Origin: Lucinisca nassula
Taxonomy: Eukaryota; Mollusca; Bivalvia; Lucinida; Lucinidae
Direction: 5' to 3'
NCBI GenBank assembly: GCA_963580285.1
Contig: OY757023.1
Location: 91,723,108-91,787,107 of the forward strand
DNA: 64,000 nucleotides
Made by a program: the position numbers and the translations under genes. Of the stretch, positions 33,648 through 45,265 are shown one piece after another. Each line of letters starts with the position of its first letter. Within the stretch, counting starts at the first letter, position 1. Under the pieces are notes generated by a model. The model was not told the origin of the DNA, searched no databases, and worked only from the letters and a program-made list of their open reading frames with translations.

Positions 33648-34257
33648 AACTCATTGTATACTAGTGGACTATTCCATTACTATATGTTGGGCAAGTCCAT
33701 TTGTCATATAAGGGGTGTCAGGCCTATTTTTTCCTTTTAAGTCTATTTTTGACCAAAAATTCTCTTAGCAAATAGTGGGGGAATACTAGCCCTTGACCAG
33801 CTGAATATTTATACATGCCACACCCACTCCTGATTATCAAACAATCAGATTCCTTGGTGAAAATTATTGCAACAAATTTATGAGCTGAATGATAAACTGA
33901 AAAAGAGGCCCCGTCTTATAGCCGAATCGCCTCATAGCTGAATTTTTACGGTAGGTCGTTTTGGCCCGAATTTTTTCTCACCATTTCAAAGCATTGCATT
34001 CTAATATCGCAAATCAGATGTCAGCCTGTGCTATTGCTATCAAATAATCTTAACTTGTTCCGTTATAAATAGCACAGAAGCCATAGAGGGCTCCTTTGAA
34101 CAGCAAAGACTCTGAACATAATGACAGGTGCAGGCTGATCATATAAAATTGTTGGAGCAATTTTGCCTTTTTTTGCACATTTCATTAGTCAGCACATATT
34201 CAACACATTGGAAGATTCATCCCTTGATTTAAAAGCAAACAGATGTAGTGAATAGAT
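33648..34257. other. Mostly unassigned; half MITE E
   Basis: 33786-33905 is a family E half copy (CCCTTGACCAGCTGAATATT). The rest shows nothing I recognise. Confidence 0.45.
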
Positions 34258-34515
34258 CAACAGCTGACTGCAGTCACAGGGCTACCCAGAGATGTTTTGC
34301 ATGCTGCTCTGAACCAGGTCAGGGATTCGGCCTTTTTCAGATCATTTGGGAGACTGTTCCAGATATGGGGTTCTTCATATATGACATTCATCCCTGCAAA
34401 TGATGCTAATGGAGCGTGTTCGGACACCAAAATTTTATCGCCGCTGCCGGGGATCGAACCGGAACCTCTAGCATCAGAGGCAAGTGCACTTACCACTGAG
34501 CTATCATGCTCCAAT
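34258..34515 (-). pseudogene. LINE ORF2 C-terminal fragment joined to a SINE head
   Basis: 34258-34385 (minus) encodes PHIWNSLPNDLKKAESLTWF and then FRAACKTSL, the usual C-terminal block of non-LTR reverse transcriptases. It joins a tRNA-derived SINE head at 34430-34515 (minus; GGTTCGATCCCCGG B box) of the family seen complete at 56140. Confidence 0.65.
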
Positions 34516-34960
34516 GGGCCCCCTAAATTTTCAAATGGCCCCCTTTTGCAAGGTCTGTGGGCCCAAGGCCCCCCTAACTTGTAATTGCTCATAACGACTG
34601 TCAAAAGGACCTTCAAAAAAATATTCTTTTTTTTATTCGGCATTGCATGTGACAAAGAAGTCACATCAACAGCGGTGTAATTTCATGAAGTTTATCAATG
34701 TCACATCAATGTTGGTACATGATGTTGTACTGATGTTGATTTGACGTAACGTTGTTGCCCTAGTGCTGTGTGCCTGCTGTGTGATGGTAAAGTTGTTATC
34801 AGATATACAATTTTATATATGTAATTGTAGTAAACTTGTTTTCAGACAAATATCAAATCTTAGTAGTACCACCTCATTGGTGCAAACTGAAAAGAACTTT
34901 TAGAAATTCTGTAATTGGGCTATCATAAACATAGCTAACATGTACGGCCATGTAAACATA

Positions 34961-35397
34961 TTCAGAACCAGAATTGTTACTGGTGACACGTCAAATGACA
35001 TTCATACACCAGGACCTGTGATGTGGGAAGTTAGTCCCTAGCTCTAACCAGAGAGGTAAATTTAGCTACACAATCATCAGCACCTTCAGCTGTCGAAATA
35101 ATCGAATCGGGAAGGGCATTCCAATCTCTAATGGTTCTGGGGAAGAACGACTCTTTATAAATGTCAGTTCTTGCAGTAAGGGTCTGAAACGCCAACGAAT
35201 GGTGATTTCTACAGTGTCTAGCTGGGGGAACAAGGTCATCTGTTGGAATGCTGGCAGCACCCTTTAGAGACTCCCATTTTAAATTTCCAAGTATTCCAGT
35301 CATGCTCCCAGTTTCAAAGCAGTAATTGCTTGTTACAAATCTAGCAGCTCTATTCTGAACTTTCTCAATTTCATCGTTAAGGACCACTTCACTGGGG
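34961..35397 (-). pseudogene. CR1-like LINE C-terminus and 3' end
   Basis: Encodes VLNDEIEKVQNRAARFVTSN, then YCFETGSMTGILGNLKWESL and up to LVRARD, the thumb and C-terminal region after the RT catalytic core. The copy at 57545 has an extra KKRKKDSRLILLYKGLK segment, so this copy has an internal deletion of about 50 bp. The non-coding end has CACGTCAAATGACATTCATA and finishes in ACAATTCTGGTTCTGAA on the minus strand. Confidence 0.85.
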
Positions 35398-36942
35398 CAG
35401 GGCTTCCATTAACTCCCAAATTCAGGAAGTCCCAGACTTCCTACCCTTGAAATCTGGAAGTCCCACTGGAAAATTCAGGAGGTCCCAATTTTGAAGCATG
35501 GTGTTTGCGGATCGTAAAATTGTTTTGGTGAAGAAATATATATTATTTAATATATGAATCTCTTGTTTGCATTTTTAATCACCTGTATATTCTTTTAGAT
35601 GGCTAGTAAAGTGTGGATAGGTAAAGTGACCGGCTCAAAAATGACTTGAATAGCGTTGACTGGGCTGTTAAACTCAAAACAACCAAGCAAAGCTCTGTGA
35701 GGTAGTTAAAACTACTCATAACTATGTGACATACATGCGGTCAGTAAAGTGCAGAGGAGTGCATACCAAAAAAAAAAAAGAAAAATTTTTTTGCATGGCC
35801 TGTATAAATTTTATAACTTTCCAAGTAAAACTCTCCACCCCCCCCCCCCCCCCTCAAAATAAATAAATAAATAAATAAACAGTAAAGAAAACAATCGCAT
35901 TACCCATCCCCATATATACCTAGTGGCCCATTTTTGGGTGATTAGCAAACAGTGTAGACCCAGATCAGATGCCAAAGAACATACCGTCTGATCTGTCTAC
36001 ACTGTTTGTAGAACTTAACACAAATAAAACAAACCTGATACCCATTGTCATATATGGATTAAAAAGAAATAAACAAAAATTCTTTTGTAAAATATGTTTG
36101 CCAAACTTTGCAAAACATACGCTTCGAGTCTTCACTGTACTCTAAACCCTCGGAACTGCTTCAGACAAACATGCAGAAACATGTGCAACTTTGGTCAATT
36201 GGAGCAGACTAAAACGAGTCAGCGGTAGTTTTTTTTTTTTGATAACAGACAGATCAGACTGCAGCTCGGACCCCGATGAACCGGCCTGGTCACATTCACC
36301 GGTTTTACGTATTTTGGGGCGCCAAAATCAAACAGCGATCACGGCGACATCTTGCGATTTTATAAATTATTTTCTTCATTTCACCTAGTGAACACCTGCT
36401 ATTTACTCAAGAAAAAAATGTGTATCTATCTTTGAAACTACATGTATTGTCACACTTTGCATCGCTAACGATAATCTCACTTCCAAACACCTAAATTACG
36501 ACCCGCTTTAATTTAAACAGTAACAAGTTCACAGGATTAAAAAACACTTATCGTCAATGAGATAATTAGTTTATCCTCAACTACTAATCCGTTTAATTAT
36601 ATGCAAACACCGAGCAATCACCTCGACACGCTTTTCACACACCGATGACGATCAAAGGTGTGCCGACGCACGTGATTCTCACTGTCAATATAATACCGTG
36701 CAGGCAGAAAATGGAAACGTCCTTAGTACTCAATAAACACAGAAAGCGGTTTCAGCTAAGAAGGCGGAGCAAACTTTTTACAAACCGCTAAAAGTGGGCG
36801 GGTTTATACGTCTCGGTAAAGATTTTTGGCCGTACAGAGAAATTTTCAGGAGTCCGCGGGACGCCTTTGATATTTAATTTGGGCGTCCGGAAGCGATTTC
36901 AGGACGTAATATACACCGTACCCCCGCCTAACGGAAGCCCTG
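35398..36942. mobile_element. TIR DNA element in the LINE, 1545 bp
   Basis: Termini CAGGGCTTCCATTA and TAACGGAAGCCCTG. The 6 bp direct repeat CTGGGG flanks it (35392-35397 and 36943-36948); removing it restores the LINE frame. CAGGG termini suggest a hAT-like element, but hAT usually makes 8 bp duplications. It contains a family B piece (about 35600-35690), a D palindrome (35941-36010) and a C run (35838-35853). No transposase found. Confidence 0.8.
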
Positions 36943-38181
36943 CTGGGGTCCCAGATACAACTACCATATTGCAAGATTGGGCAAACAAGACCTTTAGATG
37001 CTCCCTCTTTTACATCCTGAGGGCACTGATGAAGATTTCGCCTCAGGAAACCAAGTGTTCTATTTGCCTTAGTACACATGTTGCTAATATGAGTATTCCA
37101 TCTCAAGTTGTGTGAGATTGTAGCTCCAAGGTATTTAATGGAGTCCACATTCTCGAGGACCGTGCCCACTAAGGTGTAAGAAGCCTCAACTTTATTAGAT
37201 CTCTTCCTAGTTATCTGCATAATATCGCATTTAACTGGCTGAAATCTCATGCCCCATGTACGGGCCCAACATCCTAATCTATCTATGTCAGCCTGAAGTT
37301 TCAATGAGTCATCTCTATCTCTAATTTCCCGGTAACAAACAGAGTCATCTGTGAACAGTCTTATTTCTGAGTCAATGTCAGTGGAAATATCATTGATGTA
37401 CAGGGAGAACAAAAGTGGACCAAGAACGGTCCCTTGCGGGACTCCAGACAAAACTGGAGCCCACTCCAAAGATTCACCATTAACAACAACCCGCTGTTTT
37501 CTGTAGCAAAGAAAGGAATCTATCCATTTGAGGGTCTTTCCCCCATTCCATAGCCAAATAACTTACATTTAAGTAGTTCATGAGGAGGGGTGTCAAAAGC
37601 CTTCTCGAAGTCCAGAATAAATGTGTCCACCTGTCCCCCTTTGTCCAAGATTTTTGCCCAGTCATTAATAACTGTGCTTAGCTGAGTTTCACAACTGTGC
37701 CTTTTTCTAAATGCATGTTGTCTGTCTGACAAAAGTTTATGTTCGTCCAAGTGGGCCATGATGTTTGAGTAAACTATATGTTCCAGCAATTTACACAGAT
37801 TACAAGTCAGGGACACAGGGCGATAATTACGGGCAAGAGCCCTATCTCCTTTTTTGAAGAGTGGACAGATGTTTGCTAAGAGCCATTCTTTGGGGATTTC
37901 ACCCGTATCAATAGACTGTTGAAACAAGTGTGCAAAAACTGGACCCAACTCATTTGCTAGTTCCTTCAGGACTCTAGGATGAAGCTCATCAGGTCCTAAG
38001 GCCTTACTGGGGTTTAAGCCTTGAAGTAACTTGATCACTCCTGCAGCTGTCACAACAATATTATTCACTAGAGAAAGCGACCAGTGGGTCACAGTATACC
38101 CCCGGCCAGTGTCACCCTCTGATATATCTTTTGAGCATGTGTGTAACATGAGGGAAGAAGTCAAGAAGCTATTAGAATCTA
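36943..38181 (-). pseudogene. CR1-like reverse transcriptase, frameshifted
   Basis: 38164-37520 encodes KALGPDELHPRVLKELANEL, RPVSLTCNLCKLLEHIV and the first catalytic block FILDFEKAFDTPPHELL. A single-base slip near CCTCAAATGG (about 37530) moves the frame; 37525-36943 then gives SGVPQGTVLGPLLFSLYIND and the second catalytic block LFTDDSVCY. Most relatives have FADD, so this copy carries Thr for Ala just before the aspartates. The enzyme would reverse-transcribe the element's RNA at a nicked target. Confidence 0.85.
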
Positions 38182-38563
38182 TAATCTGCTTATAAAATCT
38201 AAACCAAACATAATCTTTCTAAATGGACCAAGGGAGTGAGAGCATCAAAGTTACTGAAGGGGTGGGGGCATCAATGTTACTGAAGCAGCAGGGTGGGGTA
38301 TGTGTCAATGAAATCTTGGAACTGGTATGCAACATTAAAGCAAGTATCAATTGAATTTGTCTTAGAGTTTAGAACATGATGTAACAGGCATCTATAAACT
38401 TTGTCATAAAACTTTAACCAAATGCAAACTTTCTAAGTCCATGACCCTGAGGTCTAGGTCACTGTGGGTGGGGAAGCGGCATGCATCTCAAAATCTTTGG
38501 ACTGGTATGCAACATTGATGCAAGTACAAGGTTGGGCGGTCAAATCAAGGTTGGGCGGTCAAA

Positions 38564-38602
<39 letters not shown>

Positions 38603-40363
38603 TAACCGGTTAAAACCGTCCCGGTCAATACTCCCAAAGTGGTCAATACTGGTCGATTGAAATATTGAGTGGTCAACTGAATAATTTTAGTGTTAAAAAA
38701 GCAAAGCTACTGAAACTATTTTGAAGTTTTACTCTCTTTGCTGGAGGCTGATCATTTGATAGAGTTTCAGGTTCAGATGTTATTTCTTCAAGTGGCCTCT
38801 TAGCAATACTTTCTGGCTTTTTTAGCCCTAGGCATTTTGTCTATGACTCCTCAGTCTTAAGATCTTAGCACAAACTTCAACACCTTGCACTGTTTTTTTT
38901 TTTTTTTTTTTGTTATCTTCCAAAATAGTGAAGAAGTTCCAAACTGGGTCTTTAGGTTTCATTCATTTTTGACACCTTCAGTAATAGCTTGATGATAAGA
39001 TTGTCCATATTGCATATATATCAAAATTTCACACATTATGAATAAAGCCTGGTGTCAGTTTATAATACCCCTATTAGGGACATGTAATTGGTCAATTTAG
39101 CAATCAGATCTTGGCCACACCCACTGCTGTGGCATGGGTCAGTCTGTTTTGACAGCAATTTACAGGTGTTGCAGATACTTTTAAATATTCAAAGACATCA
39201 TTGAATCTTCAAATATTGTTTGGTTAATAAATAAAGGACCCTTCATAAATCCCTCAAAAACCATGATACATTTAGCTTATTCATATTCCTGTAAATCAAG
39301 ATATGAACAATCAATCTAACCTATAAAGGAAAAAAGAAAAATTATAAAGATTGTTTGACTAAAAAGAACAGGCCTGTCTACAGTTCAGTGAGTCAATCGA
39401 CCAGCAATAATGTCTTTTGACTTTTGATGAAATAAAAGATACCTCAAATAATTACTGTTATTAATAAAAACTATTTTGCCTTGTTCAGTGGTGAAAATAT
39501 AGTCTAACATCATGTAATGATGTAGGGGGAAAGCTTTTAGGACCAGTTTAGCAACACGACAGAGGTATATACTCCAGTGATTTAATTGACCACCAACTGA
39601 CCGGTTAAAACCGGTTTCAACCACCGGCCCGGTCAATACTCATATTGACCGGCTTTTTGCCAACCTTGTGCAAGTATCAACTGAATTTGTCTTAGAGTTT
39701 ACAACATACAGGCATCTGTAAACTTTGTCATAAAACTATAAAAAACGTAAAATTTCTAAGTCTGTGACCTTGATCTCAAGGTCATTGTGGGGGGGGGGGG
39801 GGACATGCATCAATGAAATCTTTAGACCAGTATGTAACTTCAGTGTAAGTTTCAACTAAATCTATCAAAGGGTTCAGAAGATACAACCTCTTAGAAACTT
39901 TAACGCAAAACTTTAACCAAGATGTAAAATTTCTAAGTCTGTGACCTTCACCTCAAGGTCACTGTGGGGGGTGGAACATGCATCAATGAAATCTTTAGAC
40001 CAGTATGTAACTTAAGTGTAAGTATCAACTAAATCTATCAAAGGGTTCAGAAGATACAACCTCTTAGAAACTTTAACCAAAATGTAAAATTTCCAAGTCT
40101 GTGACCTTGACCTCAAGGTCATTGTGGGGAGTGGGACATGCATCAATGAAATCTTTAGACCAGTATGTATCTTCAGTGTAAGTATCAACTAAATCTATCA
40201 AAGGATTCAGAAGATACAACCTCTTAGAAACTTTAACGCAAAACTTTAACCAAAATGTTAACGGACGGATGGACAGAAGGACGGAAACACGGACGGACGA
40301 ACGGCAGGACGAAAACTATATACCCCCATAGCATACTTCCTATGCCGGGGGTATAATTAATGG
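38182..40363 (+). mobile_element. Tandem-core element inserted in the LINE
   Basis: Units of about 180 bp share CATGCATCAATGAAATCTTT, TCTAAGTCTGTGACCTTGA and GAAACTTTAACCAAAATGTA. The array is followed by GGACGGATGGACAGAAGGAC and a terminal hairpin TATACCCCCATAGC...GCCGGGGGTATAAT. It is itself split by the hAT-like element 38527-39668. The left border is approximate. Confidence 0.7.
38527..39668. mobile_element. Non-autonomous hAT-like element, 8 bp TSD
   Basis: Flanked by TGCAAGTA (38519-38526 and 39669-39676). Termini CAAGGTTGG and CCAACCTTG, with subterminal CCGGTTTTAACCGG-type repeats. Positions 38567-38600 are a run of 34 G, possibly a sequencing or assembly effect. No transposase recognised. 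Confidence 0.85.
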
Positions 40364-40523
40364 GACCGATCTTCCAGTTAATGGAACCTCCGTGAACTCT
40401 GTTTTATTAAACACATCATTGAATTGACCAACTAATTCCTCTGCCCTTTCAGAGTCTGATTCAGCAACCCCGTTCCCTCCTCTTTTATTAAGGGGCGGGA
40501 TACCTTGCCTGTCTTTCTTCTGG

Positions 40524-42368
40524 CTATTGATATCTGTAGAAGTCTCTGGGATTTGCCTTTACATCACCTACCAAGTTATTCACATACAAATCATGCTGAA
40601 TTTTTATATCAGTCTTGATTTCACGTCTCAAGTTTTCAAATTTTGTCCGGAGTTTACCACTTCCCGTCTTTTTTGCCTTTGCATGAATCTTATTCCCTCT
40701 GCGAAATTTTCTTCTTATCTCTGGAGTGATCCAGGGAATAGAAGATACAGACCTACTAGTTTTTGAGGGGATATGATTTTCGGCCAAAGTATGAATGAAA
40801 GAAGTTATCAAATCAAAATTCTCCTGTACAGACCGAGCATCTGAATGACCATTAAAGTATTTCTTCTTTGCAAATCTGAGTGCATCCTTCCTCATAGTTT
40901 CATAGTCACCTTTCTGATATGAGTACACCTTCCTCCGAGGTTTCTTTATTGGTGGGATGTGAATTTTTAAATATCCGGAGACAATATCGTGGTCACTTTG
41001 TTTATCTGGGGAATGAATGTCCTCGAATTGTCCTGGCAAAGTCGTAAGGATCAGATCCAATGTGTTCCTATCACAAGTGGGGAAGTTAACAATTTGTTCA
41101 AGGCCATGATCGTTCATAATGTCAATTAATATTTGTCCTTCCGACTGACTCAGCATTGTGCCTTGTTTGCTGAGCCTGACGGGCCAAGCAATGTCTCTGA
41201 AGTTGAGGTCACCTAGAACATGTACAGCCGAGAGTTTTTTACCATTATACTGCGATTTAATGCAGTCCAGTTGGTCTTTAAACAACTGGAAGTTTTCGAT
41301 CATACCATTTGGTGATCGATACCAACTTGCTACAAAGTGGGAAGTTTTATTTGCAAAAACCTTAACCCAGACCGATTCGGTGTCATTTTCCAGTTCCATG
41401 AAAGGCATGTGACGGATGTCTATATGAATGAGCAACTTCACCCCACCGACATGAGAGTTCCTATCTTTTCTATAGACACAGTACTGACAAGTTTCAGGGA
41501 AAAGCTCAGATGTAGTAATTGAACTGTCAATCTTTGTTTCCTGAATAGCAACAATATGAGGTTGAGATGTATCAAGGAAAGCTAAAAGTTCAAGAATTTT
41601 TCCTCTAATTCCATTTATGTTTATACTGCAAAGTTTCAAACCTTTAACAAAATTTGACTTAGTTTCATCAGCAGTCGAAGATTTGCCTCTCTTATCCTCT
41701 GACAGAGGTTCAAACCTGTTTGGCTTACTCAGTTCTACATATTCATCAAAGAAGGAGTCTGAAAAGTTACAGACCTCACATTTTGGACATATCCAGTGGC
41801 AGCTTGAATTTACCAAAGTGATATATTCTGCATCTGAAATGAAGGAACATTCAGTGTGTATCCACATTTCACATTGATCACACTGAACAGCCTTGTGGCC
41901 ATTAAGGACAGCACCACTGCAAAGACCACAGTGAGCTTTGCAGTCTTTGCAATACCAAGTTCCAGCTCTAGATTCAATTTCTAACAATTGACTGTTATTC
42001 AAATCAGAACATGAGGAGTGAAAGAGCTTGTTACAGTCCTCACATTCTATCCATTTCTCGGAGCCATTGCAATATTTTTTGCAGAGTCCGCAGCGAAACC
42101 TTGGGCCGGGGTTAGTTTCAATGTCTCCGGCCAAGATTAGAAGTAAAGCCAAGTTTGTACCGCGTGAGGAATTGAAGTTTCGCAAGCCCTCCGAACACCT
42201 TCTGTTCCCATTCTTCCTTGTAAATGCCAAGTACTGGGTAATTCTACTACTGCTCTCCTTAATTGTAATCTTGCACTCCTGTTTTCCATCATCTGGATGC
42301 ATTCTATAAGTTGTTTTCCAAAGAGTGAACCCAAGAATTAAGACCATGGGAAACTGGGAGACCTTCAT
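40524..42368 (-). CDS. CR1-like LINE ORF: 2A motif, two PHD-type fingers, endonuclease
   Basis: 614 codons. Residues 81-89 read GDIETNPGP, the 2A ribosome-skipping motif, after a leucine-rich stretch. Residues 93-141 and 146-196 are two C4HC3 PHD-like fingers (CGLC, CEDC, WYCKDC; CGLC, CDQC, HTEC, CPKC). From about 243 an APE-type endonuclease follows: LCSININGIRG, IVAIQETKID, SWYRSP, VLGDLNFRDIAW, QSDHDIV. The family nicks target DNA to prime reverse transcription. It stops at a TAG, but the coding sense continues one frame over (NSQKKDRQGIPPLNKRG) to about 40370, so a single-base slip near 40535 separates it from the RT. The upstream methionine is a guess. Confidence 0.9.
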   Translation of the reverse strand: MKVSQFPMVLILGFTLWKTTYRMHPDDGKQECKITIKESSSRITQYLAFTRKNGNRRCSEGLRNFNSSRGTNLALLLILAGDIETNPGPRFRCGLCKKYCNGSEKWIECEDCNKLFHSSCSDLNNSQLLEIESRAGTWYCKDCKAHCGLCSGAVLNGHKAVQCDQCEMWIHTECSFISDAEYITLVNSSCHWICPKCEVCNFSDSFFDEYVELSKPNRFEPLSEDKRGKSSTADETKSNFVKGLKLCSININGIRGKILELLAFLDTSQPHIVAIQETKIDSSITTSELFPETCQYCVYRKDRNSHVGGVKLLIHIDIRHMPFMELENDTESVWVKVFANKTSHFVASWYRSPNGMIENFQLFKDQLDCIKSQYNGKKLSAVHVLGDLNFRDIAWPVRLSKQGTMLSQSEGQILIDIMNDHGLEQIVNFPTCDRNTLDLILTTLPGQFEDIHSPDKQSDHDIVSGYLKIHIPPIKKPRRKVYSYQKGDYETMRKDALRFAKKKYFNGHSDARSVQENFDLITSFIHTLAENHIPSKTSRSVSSIPWITPEIRRKFRRGNKIHAKAKKTGSGKLRTKFENLRREIKTDIKIQHDLYVNNLVGDVKANPRDFYRYQ

Positions 42369-42372
42369 TTTA

Positions 42373-43040
42373 ATATACCGGGTAGTGATTTGATGATTTC
42401 TAATGATTTATTATGGGTGACAAGCAACAATCCTGATTCTGAGTTTGTCACAGCGGGACACAGCCAGCACACTGACAACTACAAAGGGCTAATCAGTATA
42501 CTGGTCCAATTATATACAGCTCAGCACACTCAAATATCTGACAACACACAGGCTCTTCAGAAAAATGAAGGTGACAAGCGACCTAATTTGATCCTATGAA
42601 TTTCAGTTTACGTTACCCCACCCAACCCACTAGTGAGGTAATGGCGGGAAAGAATGTTGGCAATTTTATCTACAAGACAAACAAATCACAATCTAGGGTA
42701 ACCAGCAATAAAATGTTGCTGGTTTACGCTTGTCTGTTATGAATCAGACAAGAAACCAACAGATATTCAAGAAAAAAAAACTTCTCTTTTAATAGTGAGC
42801 TATTTTTTTCCAATTCCGTCCAGGTTGAACGGAATACAGCATATTCCAAATATATAAAATAATTAATATTCAACATTTCCTCTGCTAAAAAAAAAAATCT
42901 AATAAGATCTGGCCGAAATGACCCAGGACCGAAACAGCCCACCAAAATATGCCGAAATGACCCAATTCCAAATTTAGGCCAAAACAACTCAGGACAGAAC
43001 CGTCCCGGATTCTCCTGATCCAAAGAACTGTGCACTTTTT
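42373..43040. other. LINE 5' flank and unassigned sequence
   Basis: Part may be LINE 5' UTR. 42890-43000 repeats CCGAAATGACCCA-type words on a small scale. Nothing else recognised. Confidence 0.4.
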
Positions 43041-43044
43041 TTTT

Positions 43045-43140
43045 TACATTCATCCCTGCAAATGATGCCGGGGATCGAACCGGGGGCCTATAGCATCAGA
43101 GGCAAGTGTATTAACCACTAAGCTATCAGTCTCGACTGTG
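43045..43140 (-). mobile_element. tRNA-derived SINE head
   Basis: GGGGATCGAACCGGGGGCCT and AAGTGTATTAACCACTAAGC are inverted B and A boxes of the SINE family seen complete at 56140. Confidence 0.7.
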
Positions 43141-43230
43141 CTGCTGCTCTATATTTCATTACTGGTAGCACCAGGAATTTGATTGTTTGTTTGATTTGTT
43201 GTTTAACGTCCCCATCAACACTGTAAAGGT

Positions 43231-43424
43231 AAGTGCTGAGAGGAACCGCGGTGCGAGGCGGACCGTCCATGCTAATAAACCCTATTGGTTTCATTGGGCG
43301 ACAGGGCTTGGGATGTCATTTCATCTGAATGTCGGGTAAAAGTCCCACAAAATTGGAAGCAACGTCTTCAAAATGACCTTTACAGTGTTGACGGGGACGT
43401 TAAACCTCCAATCAAACAAACAAA
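43231..43424 (+). mobile_element. SINE family A, 5'-truncated, inside another SINE A
   Basis: Starts mid-element at GAGGAACCGCGGTGCG and ends CTCCAATCAAACAAACAAA. Inserted into the opposite-strand copy after CTGTAAAGGT. Confidence 0.75.
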
Positions 43425-43473
43425 CATTTTGGAGACGTTGCTTCCAATTTTGTGGGACTTTTACCTGACATTG

Positions 43474-44486
43474 GGGACAATTGCACTTTACCGGGCACTG
43501 ATTTTCCGTAGGAAAATCCACGTGAGTAGGTATCTAAGGTCCTATTATAAGGACGCGCGTGAGCGCGGCCAAAAAATGGAAATAAGGCAGAAAAATGCAA
43601 AATTAACCACAAAATCGTGTAGATTAGGCATAATTCAGGTTAAAACCGAGGTTTTCAAACATAGGTTTTAACCAAGTTCTGCAATTTCAAGCTTGTTCAT
43701 AGCTGGAGAGGCGAAAGAAACGTTAATTACTTTTTGTTTTGCTTCCACTGAATAACTGCGTGTGCGTAATTTCATTGGTCAAATTTAAAGACCTTATGAA
43801 TATTAATGAGCGCTGATGTCAACCTTCGATGACGCAACCAAGCAGTTTGTAAACAAATCCAGTTGTAAGAAAAAAAAAATGAGAGAAAAATATGACATCG
43901 TTTATGATGATTTGGCCGAAGTATGCAGAGACAGTGAAAGTATAATAACGTGGCTGATGATTTATTTTGTCTTTTGACTATGGTAACCTGGTAAGTGCCT
44001 TTAAAATTATCAGTCAACATCATGGGGGCTGCCGCCCCCACACCCCGGCATTCTGCAGTTTCCTTAAATATTCAAAGCAGTCTCATTTTATCTCATTTGT
44101 ATATAATTTGGTGCAGTGGTCCAAGTCTGTCGAATCCTCGTCGAAGATAGAAACTAGCAGATGACAATGTTACGCTAAATTACCCACAACTGAGTCCGAG
44201 AATTTACGTATTTACTATTTATTAATGCTACATTAACTTGCTGCTGCTAAAATACGATAAAAGAAAGCGCAGTATCAATATTTGTGCTTTGAAAACGCTT
44301 GCATTATTTAAAAACATCGGTTAGAAAATGCGTTGTTTCGTCCTTCCAAAACAAAATGGCGGCCGTCTTTACCCGAACGTCATGAATAATTAATGAGGCA
44401 TAAACAACAAAAGACACACCCTAACAACAAAGTGCGCCTGCGCAGTCTGGATAGAAGACAGTGCCCGGCAAAGTGCAATCTAGCCC
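43474..44486. mobile_element. TIR element of about 1.0 kb
   Basis: TIRs contain ATTGCACTTTACCGGGCACT and AGTGCCCGGCAAAGTGCAAT. GACATTG is repeated at 43467-43473 and 44487-44493 (7 bp exact, perhaps 9 with mismatches). GC-richer than its surroundings; no ORF of note. Confidence 0.75.
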
Positions 44487-44883
44487 GACATTGAGATGAA
44501 ATGACATCTCAAGCCCTGTCGCCTAATGAAACCAGTGGTAACTGGTCAACTCGTACCTAAGTTAACTCGTACCTAAGTCAACTCGTACCTGTTTTTGGTC
44601 AACTCGTACCCGTTCTTTGGTCAACTCGTACCCCCTAGTCAACTCGTACCCCAGGGGTAGGTGGGGTACTCTATTTTTTCCGAACAATACCTGAAATGGG
44701 TCATAACTTGCCCCGAGACATGTCTTGAGTTCACCGGAGGCCAGGAAGAAGTATTTTGGGTCCTTTTATTGTAACATGGTTTTCACAGCGCGGGGATATG
44801 CGATGGCGCGCCATCAACCTGCTCTAGCTATTATTATTTGTATTATTGTTATAATTATTTTTTATTTTATTATTATTCACTGT

Positions 44884-45265
44884 AAACCCATTCAGTACCA
44901 GAAACCCACAAAGGGGTACCTTGTCAAACACTGCAGGCCCAGATCAGACACCGCAGAACGAGGCGCCGTATGATCAGGGACTACGCTGTTTGAAAAAAGT
45001 TTAGCCACTTCCCGAATAAATTTTGAAGAAAACACAACCTGAAACCCCTAAATTTCGAAATACATGTATATAAGATGGAAGATTCCATTTGGGTTGTCAA
45101 ACACTGCAGGCCCAGATCAGACGCCGCAGAACGCGGCGTATTCTGATCAGGACGAACGCCGTTTGGAATAGTTAAGCCATTTCCCGAATAAATTTTGAAG
45201 AAAACACAACCTGACTCCCCTAAATTTCGAAATATATAGGATGGAAGATTCCATTTGGGTTATTT
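44884..45265. mobile_element. Two MITE family D copies in tandem
   Basis: Both contain GCAGGCCCAGATCAGAC and GAAAACACAACCTGA and end ATTCCATTTGGGTT; the second starts at about 45093 without its left arm. Confidence 0.65.

Larger units (their letters stand above)
34961..42368 (-). mobile_element. CR1-like non-LTR retrotransposon, broken
   Basis: Reading right to left: ORF with 2A motif, PHD fingers and endonuclease (40524-42368), reverse transcriptase (about 36943-38180), C-terminal domain and 3' end (34961-35397). The 3' end has an AATTCTG-type terminus, as in CR1-group tails. It is interrupted by an element at about 38182-40363 and another at 35398-36942, and has at least two frameshifts. 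The same family's 3' end is present at 57545-58078. Confidence 0.85.

Noticed and set aside
37021..37060. CTGATGA...GAAA resembling a hammerhead
   Set aside because: It is RT coding sequence read antisense; no stem I closes and there is no proper stem III or cleavage triplet.
40527..42309. Several plus-strand open frames
   Set aside because: Antisense shadows of the LINE ORF on the minus strand.
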